Origin: Agelas oroides
Taxonomy: Eukaryota; Porifera; Demospongiae; Agelasida; Agelasidae
Length of the DNA: 64,000 bases
Direction: 5' to 3'
Assembly: GCA_949130485.1 (NCBI GenBank)
Contig: OX422202.1
Span: 4,557,292-4,621,291 of the forward strand
The number at the start of each line of letters is the position of its first letter. Positions within the stretch are counted from its first letter, which is position 1. The notes below the pieces were generated by a model. The model did not search any database, was not told where the DNA came from, and was given only the letters and a program-made list of their open reading frames with translations. A program made the translations under genes and the position numbers. Below, piece after piece: positions 34,932-45,306 of this stretch.

Positions 34932-36699
34932 CTCCATCGTACTCATACATTCTGCCTGGAAGCAGTTTCCAATCCCCAGTCAGTGTTTCACCATTTGTGG
35001 AATCAACTATGAAGCACATAATTTATAATAACAGCTGTATTAATTTATATTGGATGCTTCTCATTCAGCTTCATGCCTGATAAAGGTTGCAAATGAAAAA
35101 TTGTTATATCATAACTATAGTTTGCGCAAATGGATCGGTATACAGCAAGTATAGACTAATACTGTATCAGAATGCTAGCCTGAAAAAGCAAAAACAATAT
35201 GGGGAAAGCAAGAATCAATGGACCAATATGTCCAGCAACAAAATACCTTTCAAAGTGGTTTCACAGATAATTACACAACTACAGGGTCAGAAAAGGCCCT
35301 GAAGGACCCTAGGGTATATATACTAGTAGCATGAATGTTACTGACTATAATTGGTACTACATGTGCGGCAGAAGACAGGACACTTGAGATTGGGACATGC
35401 AAGCCAGCGCGCTAACTTCCGGGATTTTAACTTCCTGTCTAAAATGGCGTATGTGATAGTTTTAGCCACTTGAATTTAACCCCTTATTTACAGATGTATA
35501 GTGTGCGCAGGCGCAATGTATGTGTGCAATCTTGTGGCTGTATATACTTAGGCAGAAAAACACAAACTTGCCAGCAAACATGTTGAGGGAAAAGCCTCTT
35601 CAGCTGTCCCATTCTAGGAAGAAAGCTATCAAAGGCACTCCCGGGATCAGTAGTTGGATCTCTTGCTCATGGGGAAATCTACAACACTTTGGTGCATGGC
35701 TCATCCCCCTGGAATCAGCAATGTGGGCAACATCTGCTAGGCCTCAAGTGTCATCGAGTGCCTCTTAAATCACCCATTTAGAGATCTTTACTATGATGTA
35801 ATTTGTACATCAGCATCCAAAGCAATGCTTTGAATGTTCAAAACCAGGTAACAGTGTACACTCACAAAAATCACAGAATAAGGCACTGAACATTATCCCT
35901 AACAGCTATACAAAATGAGTCCTTGTTGACAGGGTACCCATGCAGTATTGGTGCTCTTCAGTATCTGCTTGGCAGGCACATGTATAGCCACCAGGGATTC
36001 ACCATCAATCCAACTCCCTTGTAAAATCAATGATACACAGAACAATTGCATACAATGTTTTGTATCTTTTGGCTTGATTGCCAGACATCCACCCATCTAT
36101 ACTATGTGGTCATCAGTATGACTCCCAGGAGTTTCTGCTCCACTTTATTACTACAGAAGATGCCACCAGGTAAATGGCAGCTGTGGTTTTATATACTTTC
36201 TGAAATGATCAGATGAAATAATTAATTGACAGGACTGTAGAGAAGGTTGAAAGATATTGACAGTCACGAAAGATAAGTTCAACTACCTATAACCGATTGT
36301 ACGTACAGCACAAAATACCATGAAAGAGTCTGGAGCTTGAAGGTAGATTAAAGGCACATGTAGTCAGTATGCAAGAGGAGATCTGTGTTGTGTTTTTTTT
36401 TTGTGTTTTTTTTGACAACAGACAAATGCATACAGTGTGAATCGGTTGTTGCTACTGTATCTAAAGACTAATATTCTATATGTAACTATACATTTCGGTG
36501 AGACTCCTTTGCTTGAAATTTTGATGAGAGTGTATTTACCACTGATACTTGAACTGGGCAGGGAAACTAACAAACTGCAAGTATCCAGGACCTCTTCACA
36601 GATCACCTAGCAGTAGAGACACTTGATTGCACCTGTGAAACATAAAACATAGCACCATGTGTGACATTTGAGACCACATGGACTCTGTCCTTGTAATTA
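34932..36699. other. Intergenic stretch 3' of the CUB gene
   Basis: Mostly unremarkable. Near 35413-35441 there is ACTTCCGG followed by AAAATGGCG, motifs typical of ETS/YY1-type animal promoters, with a possible two-exon small frame (ATGGC at 35440, then exon from about 35551, product starting MAQKNTNLPANMLREK). This is weak and I do not call it a gene. Confidence 0.3.
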
Positions 36700-37528
36700 A
36701 GATGTGGCCTGGCGGAACCCCTCATGTGGTGGTCGGAACTTTGAAGATAAGCTTAGATCGACTTAAATAAAAAAAAAAACAAAAAAAAAAAACAAAAAAA
36801 AAAAACAGGAGTTTTAGTAGAGTGCTGTAGTGTCAGTAGCTGTGAGTAGTACGTAATGCCTGCTTGTGAAAGCTAGCTTGTGTCTAGAAGCAGCAGAAAG
36901 GCCACAGTGGGCAAGACTGTACTCGCTGGTAGGCCCAGGTCTTGCGATCGTATGCCAAGCCTAGTAGGTGACCGTAGCACGGTGCTTCGGAGTGCTGGGC
37001 TGGGCTTTAACTAGAATGCGCAATATATCATTGGTAGTACGCTGCAGTAGACAAGAAAGCTGCAGAGGAGTTGTGTGTGGAACAGAACCGTGAGTTGTTT
37101 AGCGACATAAGGGGGAGAGGTGGGGCTAGTAATGCTTGCTTCCACTCGTGAATGAGCCCCTCCCGTAGACAAGCTGTGAATTTTTCGAAATGTGCATTCA
37201 TTTTGGTGCAGTCAAAGTTGTCCATTCCAAGAGTAGTGACAAACATGAGTCTAGCCTGACTTTGAGAGTAGCTCTGAACAAAAGCTGGCACAGACTGATT
37301 TGAGATACATTGGTGGTTAGGACGCTACCTACAGTGAGCATGTAGATGCGTCGATCGAGTGGCAATTGATATATTAATGAGCTGCTAAAACCCTTTTTTA
37401 AAATTAGGCAAAGCAAGATTTCCCTAAAGTAAATGCTAACCCTGCAAGTAGGAGTAACCCTGGTCCTGACTGTAACCCAGGTTTATGTTTTCATTAACCT
37501 CCGCCGAGAGACTTCACTGGCTGCCACC
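36700..37528 (-). mobile_element. Truncated copy of the TTAA-flanked element at 50168
   Basis: The reverse complement of this segment matches about 50168-50975, including an 80-residue frame (37291-37028, MPAFVQSYSQSQARLMFV) shared with 50411-50665. Its outer end GCCACC is followed by TTAA (37529-37532). About 200 bp of the other end are missing. An A-rich tract (36768-36806) replaces the T-rich tract of the other copy. Confidence 0.8.
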
Positions 37529-39149
37529 TTAATGTCTTGAAATGTTCTCGCAGTGTTGTGAACGTTTTAGGTGGTTTTGACCATTTTTTTAAGCATGCAT
37601 ACGTTTTAAACGTTTGGTGGGATGATGTATACACTTACATTGAATCTTACTTCTGTGATTCATAACTTTTGCAACGTAAGAATATTTTGTATGCTTTCTG
37701 CTGTTACTAGCAACAGGCATGTCAAGGATCAGTTGCATTTTGGTTCACGTGATATATCACAACACCTATAGCCCTGAGATTGTGTTCTCAAATCATGCAT
37801 TGTATCAGATATATATTGATGTACAAAAAACTTGCATTCAACTATCACCAACCCTAGGGTTCCATCCTTTACATGCACTTGTTTTCATTCAGAAAACTTT
37901 TTTTTGACTTTACACATTTGCCTACTGCAAGAAAAGTTTGGTTCTGGACTCGAAAGCACAAAAAGTAGCATCGGGGGGGGGGGGGGGTGAGTGCTCCAAT
38001 GTTCTAGAGCAGGTGGCATTTGTAGGTACCACACACACACACAACCACCGCAACTGAAAACTCACAGGGAAAATTGTGCACCATGCAGATTCTGTGGACA
38101 ACACCAGATCCTGCGTAACTTCTGAGAAAGTGGGGATCAGTGACTCATTTTAAGGTAAGGGGCCAATTAACTAATTTGACCTTTGAACCACTGTAAACCA
38201 AGCAACCAAGAGCTTCAGAAAGGCATGATCAAGTGATCAAGTCTATTTTTCGCCAATCAAAAAACTTGAAGCAATCAAGTTGGAGGCAACAAAGGTATAC
38301 AGCACACATACCAGTTTTCTCATAACATGATTCTTATGTTCCTTCCACTACCACACTTCTCATTTGAGAGAGTCTGGGTTGGTGAGACTATAAGACACTT
38401 CATGGTATGCATGCACCCTAATCCGGACCCAAGCATCGATCCGGACTCCAGACCCTTTGAGAGGGTCCAGACATGGATCACAGAGTAGTAGTTTACTAGT
38501 CTCGCAAGCCACACAGGTTGCGAGACGAATAGTACTACTACTCTACTGTGATCCAGACTAGTCTCACAAGCCACACCCTACAGACTAGATCCAGATTGCA
38601 TGCACCCTGTATCTGATTGGCTAACGGTCCACAGTACACACAACACTTTATGTACCGTGCATCAACTGGTAAGAGGCCAACAGTGAAACTCACCACCTGC
38701 AGATAAAACACTGAAATGTCACATGGTCTTGGATATCAGCCTTGTTCCTAAATTTGTCCTGTGCCCTGGGAGCAAGGCTACCACAAAATTGATAATGTCA
38801 TAAACTTGCGGTCACAATCACAGATTAATAACAAACCACCTCCCAGCCACTAAGCCCAACTTCCGGAATTCCAGTTTCCAACCACACCGGTACCGTAGCT
38901 GCACTGCACGCATAAACACAAACCATGTAAAACACCTCGCACCACAAACTATGATAACAAACACGCTACAAAAAGTGGTCCGTGGATTTCTAGATTCTGT
39001 CCCATAACACCAGTTCTGTGTGCATATGTGGTGTGTAAAGGACAACATGTGAAAACCAGTCACTCTGAATTGGACTTCGATTTGCCATCTCTTTCAGTGC
39101 CCTCTCTATATAGCCCAGTCAGGGTCCTCTACACACCTGCTTCCTTCCT
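37529..39149. other. Intergenic stretch with small repeats
   Basis: 37850-37905 (ACATGCACTTGTTTTCATTC) is a copy of the dispersed block found at 60496 and 61038. There is a poly-G run at 37973-37987 and a hairpin at 38474-38548. No gene is seen. Confidence 0.5.
38474..38548. repeat. Imperfect hairpin
   Basis: GGATCACAGAGTAGTAGTTT and TAGTCTCGCAAGCC are mirrored by GTTGCGAGACGAATAGTACT and ACTACTCTACTGTGATCC. The motif CTAGTCTCRCAAGCCA also marks the ends of the MITE at 48686, so this is probably a fold-back of the same family. Confidence 0.65.
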
Positions 39150-42100
39150 TCATGGCTCTAGCTCCCTCCTCAGATCTCCAGCAAGAGCACCATGTTCAAT
39201 GTCCACCAGAGCCTCCACCAGGGTCTCCCAGGTCACCGGCTGTATGCCCTCCCCTTCCAGCCATCTTTGAAGAATGGTGCGGCAAGCTGCTTCCACCTGG
39301 AAGTGCTGGTTTCGTTCCACTGCCCGGATGACCTCCCCATTGAAGTGGAGGGCCAGGGCCAGTTCCTCCCAGTTGGCAGATACCTTCTGTACCACCCTGA
39401 CTGGCCTCCCACTCACTCCAACAAACATTTGTAGCTGCCAAATCTTAGGTCTGTCACCTACCAGAGGAAGCAGAGCATTGCAGCTGCACTACTGATAACA
39501 AACACCATGAGAGACAGTCTGGCTACATAACCAGGTGTGCTATAGTGTGCACAGTCAAACATCACAAAAACTATCTGACTACATAATCAGGTGTGCTACA
39601 ATCAGCCACACTTTCCACAACTGACTTCTCTACTGACCTATCCTGGGACAGGCAGCAGTGGAGGAGGGAAGAGGTGGGGAGGGGAGGCCTAGCGGCGGAG
39701 GACAGAGAGAGTGGTGAGGGAGAAAAGTGATACATGTGTGTAAATGGTACATGCATACACACACACACACACACACACACATGCCCCCCTAACCCAATCA
39801 CACACACACACACGCATGCCCCCAACCCTAACCCAATCACACACACACATGCACACACCAGTTACTTGTGAAGACTGTCTCTGCCTTCCACTGCACTCAC
39901 TCACCTATATACATGATGGAACACCTCAGAACATGACAGTGATCAGTAATATTGATATTTAGAGCAGAAACTAACATGAGGTATCACATAATAAGCTACC
40001 ACATGACAATATAGGGGAACTCTGAACTGACTTGTGTCGCATGACATGCATTCAAACTCATACCTCATTGAACCACCTCTCATGTCCAGGGGGAAGTTGG
40101 AATGTCATCCCTTCACCTAGTACACACTGGAGGGTGCATGGTTTGTTGTCATGGAAGTTGATCTCTGCTGGGTGGGGTTCCTTTGGGTCATGACCTCGGT
40201 GCTTCCTTGGACAGTAGAACGCCAGATAGTGGGCAGCATCACTCGTGTAGTGCAGGGCTGAAGTCACCTTACGGATCCCTGTCTCGATGCAATGTCGTAC
40301 TTCACCACACGTTGTGGCCAGGGGGAAGTGGCGATTTTTATTCAACTCAGATGACACTGGGTTGCAGGTGATCTCGAAGAACTTTGGCTGCACTGTTATC
40401 GAAACTGTATCGTAGGGACGTACCAGAAATGAGATCTGATCTTTGAAGATTTGGTCCCTCTGGAGAGTCCATTTGTGACTGTGTGATCTTGCATTAGCTA
40501 GGAGGTACACCGCCAGGGCTGCGAAGAGACCCTTGGGACAGTAGCCGCATTTGAAGCCAACTAGGAGAGAGAAGTTGTTGGGACTTTGCTCAGCTGATCG
40601 CCTAAATGCTCTAGAAATTCGCTCAAAACATGAAGTAGATTCTGCTGGCTGGGCATGTGCCAGTATGCATGGCATAAAGTACCTCTTCTCTTCATCCTCC
40701 TCCCCATCCTCCTCCCCTTCCTCCTTCTCTAGAGGGGCAATGATGTGGAGGTGCTCCAGGAGCTTCACCAGTCGAGACGGAGTCAGGAGATGATCTGAGC
40801 TTGCAGTAATCTTCTCAAAGGTGCTGAAGGGGAAGATACCTTTCTTTTTGAAGTCCTCTCGAACTACTGGGTCAGCTTTATCAAAAGTGAACGTCTCCAC
40901 CACTAGGTCGGTTATATGATCAAAGAGCACCTGTGGGTCTTGGATCACAATCTTCTGAAGGTCTTCCAGCCCGTCTCCCTGGAAGTGACGAATCAGACCT
41001 ACCTTTGTGTGAAGGAACCAAAGAGCCTCGTTCAACTCCCCTCGTGATGTGATGCCACACTGCCTAGCTACCTCAAAGCACTGTTCATAGCTAAGAACAC
41101 GATCCTTGTGTTGTCGAATGGTCAGGCTGAAGATCAGCCAGGAGGGAGGGGCAGTGACTTTGAAACTACCTTGACTCCCCAGTCGTTCCACAGCTGCTCG
41201 AACCTGCTGGATACCAGAATCATCATCAGACAGGTTGTTCACTGCTAGCAGCATGTGGGACTCTGAGGCAAACTGGATCACACCTTCACGATACAGACCT
41301 GTGGATTTCACCAAGTGACGGAGGTAGCGATCAATATGATTGATTTTCGCCCGGGAAACTTTATCCATGTGTGTTCCCACAAAGAATACCTGGGGTCTCA
41401 GTGGGACCTGCTCCTTCCCATGCCCCATGTAGACAGATGTCCCCATGGAGGCAATGCTGGTGAGGCACTGGAGTAGGGCCTCCTTCACTGTGAAGTTGGA
41501 CTGGTAGGGCTCTGACATTGCCCCATTGGGGCGGACGTACTCCACTGTGAATCGCTTGTTGAGGTCGTGGTCCAATCGGAAGACCAGGAAGAACACTGAT
41601 GGACCTGACACTAACAGAGGAAGGAGCTCCTGGAACTCAATTTGACCCCCTGTGTCTGTCAGATAGACCGTCCAGCCTCGCTCTTGTGAAACTCTGTATG
41701 GAGTTCTCCTGAGAGCACTTTTGCACATATTGACTGAGAGTTTCAGGTCAGCTGTATTGGACCTAGCAGAACTAGACTGAGAGGGAAGGTGGGGATGTGT
41801 ACTAGCCGTATTTGGAGTGGGAGACTGGTGTGGCTGGTGTCCACTTCTGTGCTCTGATACACTGTCTGGTTGGGGTTGCTCTGATATTCTACCACCTGAT
41901 GTCATACTGTTAGGCTCAGTCTGATGCACAGCTGCTACAGCTACTGAAGCCTGTGAATGTGTTTCACTGTCAGCTACTTCACTTGACTGTCTCTGAGCTG
42001 TGTCCATGACGACTGTGACAGCCTCATCATCATGGCTGAGCTTGACCCATGTTGAGCCGGACACACTCGCAGCTGCTGTTGAGGATCTCACGATTTCCAC

Positions 42101-42294
42101 TTGCACCACTTTGTCAACTACCCCAGTGCTGGGGGAGGAGTGGGTGGGACGTTCACCCACCATACGCTTCATCAGGGTGCTTTTGCCTGAGCGGGGTACA
42201 CCGACAAAGACGCACTGCATGATGGTTTTGTCCAGCGAACCTTTCTGTCGGATGGCCAACTCAAGGGCAGCCAGGTGTCTCTCCTCATCTTTAT
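39150..42294 (-). CDS. ROCO (Roc-COR) GTPase with C-terminal Death domain
   Basis: Two exons are read: 42294-40062 and 39386-39150 (stop), both bordered by GT-AG sites and joined in phase 0. An upstream exon must exist, because 42294 begins inside a codon at a TTTAG acceptor. About 30 residues into the large exon is a P-loop, GVPRSGKST; then a 130-residue Ser/Thr/Pro-rich insertion; DTGGQIEF (G3); VGTHMDKVS (G4-like); and a COR-type helical region (PPSWLIFSLTIRQHKDRVLS, GELNEALWFLHTKVGLIRHF). The last exon is a Death domain (NWEELALALHF, AACRTILQRWLEG, TWETLVEALVDI). Roc-COR-Death is the layout of DAPK-like and related invertebrate signalling proteins, so a cytoplasmic role in stress or death signalling is inferred. 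An acidic run (EKEEGEEDGEEDEEK) lies inside the COR part. The frame is open with no damage. Confidence 0.85.
39745..39855. repeat. (CA)n-rich microsatellite
   Basis: CA runs are separated by CATGCCCCC and AACCCTAACCCAATCA spacers. It lies in the intron of the ROCO gene. Confidence 0.9.
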
Positions 42295-43651
42295 CTAAAC
42301 ATTGGTAAGTGAGGGAAGGGAGTAATAAAATGGAGTACGTACTGCATAGCTGGAACATTTCTTGTGAGTTGCATACAGTAAACTAAAAAAGGGTAAGGAA
42401 TCTGCTGAATGTCACCAGACCCTCACCCTCTTGGGCAGGGTCTGGGGAGACTAGATTTGAAAAAGACATGCTCCAATTAGAGCACCCAATGATACCACAT
42501 TGAAGCATGTTCTTGGTCGACCTCTAATTTGCATACCTTCGGAGGCAAAATGCCATAAGCTTATGTTCACATGTACCACCAAATCAGTGTACAATGTGGT
42601 TTAATTAAACTGCATGGTTGGGGAAAACAGCTCATTAGGTGGTTTACACAAACCACATGCATTCATAGACAGACTTTTATTTCAGACAGCAACATCTTTG
42701 GAAAGAAATTTTGCAGAACTACACAAGCTATAAACACCAGACTTGTACCTGAGAGTTGTTAATGACCTGTGGATTCCAACTATACCAATATCGCAAGGAC
42801 TGCAACCTGTATAGCGATGACACAGCACAAAAGGTAAAATATTACAACTTTCTCCCAGCGAATTGTTGATCTAAACCTCAGTTTATGTCCAGCAGCGCCC
42901 CAAAGTGTTCTAAGAAGCTCTGGCAACCATAATTGGCTGTGGAATGGAGAAGTTAGGGGCATTGTATTGATGCAGAAATATCTCCTAAAACATCTTCAGG
43001 GCAAGGCACAGACATTGCTATCTGAAATAAAATGGCGATTGTCATGTTATTCGGACGGGTCATCACTTTCTTCCTTCCAGCGCAAACAGGAAATGATGTG
43101 TGCCCGCCGTTTTTAATACACCAAAGTTTACAAACTTCCTCTACAGTCTGGTGGAATTACCTTGTTTTTGTGACTTTTCATCTCCGCGTAAGAGCGTCTG
43201 AATTTAACTGGTATCCGAAGCTTGCATACTTACTCTATGATATCATGTGTATTAAATAGAAAACCACGAGAATGTTGTTTGGATAATCTGAGTGGCTGGA
43301 TAATTAACCCACTGTAGAAATGTACATATGCATGTGCATTAGTCTCATGCCCAAGCCGTCCACATCCCATGGTAAAGAATGTCTAGTGGTTTGATACACT
43401 GTACAATTTAATTGGTCATCCCACATTTTAAATGAGAAAGGTTTTAATGACAAGAAGTTCAAATGTTGTTACATCACTGAAGTGCAATGGGTGCCATCAA
43501 CTACTTTGAGGTTTGTGATTTGGTGAGGAGGAGAGATCTATTGCATCAGTGCTCCATTCTTTTCACAATTAGGTTATAACAAATGAACTGTTTGTGAGTT
43601 TGTGTGACGGATGAATGTCGCCAGCTAATTTTAAGTTGCATGTTGACCACT
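42295..43651. other. Upstream region of the ROCO gene
   Basis: The first ROCO exon and promoter must lie here or beyond but I cannot identify them. An AAAATGGCG motif at 43029 on the plus strand opens a 75-codon frame (MAIVMLFGRVI) of unknown meaning. Confidence 0.3.
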
Positions 43652-44293
43652 CAGTGCCGTATCTAGCATAGGGGCAAGGGGGGCAACTGCGCCCCCCCCC
43701 CAAGAGAACTTGAGTTAATTAATTCCATACTTACTGACCGTGCTTACCGATGGCTGTGTTACCGTTCGCTAGTCTTGCAAGCCAGACCCACCGTCAACCT
43801 CAGCGTGGATCGCTTCGAGTACCTATATGTGCCCCGTGCGCTATACTGAAAGTGATCCGTGCTGTGGTTGATTGGGTCTAAGCTAGCTGGACTGGTGAGA
43901 GCTTAGTGGTGACTATGCAGTGGCTTTCAAATCTTAATAATGCGTACTATCACACGACCAGTCAGCTATGCGTGCCTGCGTTGTGGGTATAGGCATACTT
44001 GATAATAGACCTATAGGCCCTAGCTGATGGAGATGGTTTCCAGTGTTCCAGTAGCTCAGCAAGCAATGATGATTATGATGATGAGCCTCTTCTCAAGAAG
44101 CTCTGTGTGCTTCTCTGTATGCCTCAGAATGCGTCAGAATCTGCCTCAGAACACCTAAAATTACCAAAATTTCCTGGGGGAGCATGCCCCCAGACTGCCC
44201 TACAGTGAACGACTGCAGGGCTGCCATTTTCTCTACTTCAGCTAATGACATTGCCCCCCCCAGATGGAAAAAGTTATGTACAGCCCTGCCACT
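43652..44293. mobile_element. hAT-like MITE (CAGTG termini)
   Basis: The left end CAGTGCCGTATCTAGCATAG with a GGGGGGCAACTGCGCCCCCC palindrome, and the right end GTACAGCCCTGCCACTG. Internal CTGGGGGAGCATGCCCCCAG is also found in the 52012 element. No target duplication is clear. The last 65 bp are included in the 111-bp direct repeat that flanks the Penelope element. Confidence 0.6.
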
Positions 44294-44308
44294 GAAATCA
44301 TTTACTGC

Positions 44309-44923
44309 TCATTTGTTAGTGACCGATAGTTCGGGAGTTGGGGTATCGGGTGGGGGAGCGCCAACACTGCTACGCACATCGTAGCTCCCATTTGTTGAGG
44401 CAAGGCTCGCATAGTTGTGTAAATTGTGTCTTCTCCTAATGCGTGGGGATCGTTGAGGGAGAGGTGGGGGTGATGGCCACTTGTTCTGGGTTATGCTGGG
44501 GGTGGGGCTGAATAGTTCGATGGATCCAGATAGGGATTCTTCATGCTGGGGACTAGTGCTATGGGAAGAGGTTAGACTGTTAGTGGGGCTAAGTGGAGGG
44601 GGAGGTGGTTGGTCCTGGGTGGAATCTGGGGTAGGGGCATGGACTGGGCTTGCGGTGGGTGTGGGGCTAAACAGTAGGGGGGAAGGGCTATGGTTAACAG
44701 ATTCTATACTACTTATACGGGGCATGCACGGGGTTACCGAGAGTGCCAGCCTAAACTGGCTGTTCGGTGTTTCTTGTATGCTGCTGATGTTGTCATCCTG
44801 CGTCTGGGGGGGCTCTGATAGTATCTCCGGGGACGTAATCGGTTCCTCGGTATAGATCTCTCTGGATCGAAGTGTGTATCTCAGACGGGTTGTATAGTGC
44901 AGTAGTTTCAAAAATGACGTCAT
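44309..44923 (-). CDS. Proline/serine-rich frame of the Penelope-like element
   Basis: It starts at ATG 44923 (MTSFLKLLHYTTRLRYTLRS), is 204 residues, dominated by Ser/Pro/Thr after residue 60, and ends in the 111-bp direct repeat, so its last residues (ELSVTNK) may be target-derived. It lies 3' of the RT and its end motif, so it may be the 5' part of a second, tandem, truncated element copy. No domain is recognised. Confidence 0.5.
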   Translation of the reverse strand: MTSFLKLLHYTTRLRYTLRSREIYTEEPITSPEILSEPPQTQDDNISSIQETPNSQFRLALSVTPCMPRISSIESVNHSPSPLLFSPTPTASPVHAPTPDSTQDQPPPPPLSPTNSLTSSHSTSPQHEESLSGSIELFSPTPSITQNKWPSPPPLPQRSPRIRRRHNLHNYASLASTNGSYDVRSSVGAPPPDTPTPELSVTNK

Positions 44924-45306
44924 ACTGCGGCGCTGCGGTATAGGCTTATTGATGAGGACAGTAGGAGGGGATTGGCAAAACTTTATTCTCTGCTTAGAGG
45001 CCCGACGTTTCGCTCATCTATGGAGAGCTTTTTCAAGGGTAAGTACAATGAAATGAAACAGCGCTTAAATATAGGTTTGCTTAGTAACAGCGTGTATGAT
45101 AACTAGCAACGGCGTGTATCTAGTGATAGCGTGTTTGCCATGGCAACAGCATGCTATCGTAAACTGTGTAAGGCCTAAGGGATACAGCATGTGAAAGGCC
45201 TAAAGGGACTTCCAATACAAACAAAAAATAAAAAGGGAGGTATACTCCAGGGAACGAACCCTGGAAGGACAACAAAACGGGAGCAATGGCAGTAGGTGTA
45301 GGGAGG

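Noticed and set aside
37028..37291. The MPAFVQSYSQSQ frame as a conserved small gene, present also at 50411-50665
   Set aside because: Both copies are within a repeated non-autonomous transposon, and the differences between them are mostly amino-acid changing, so there is no sign of protein-level constraint.
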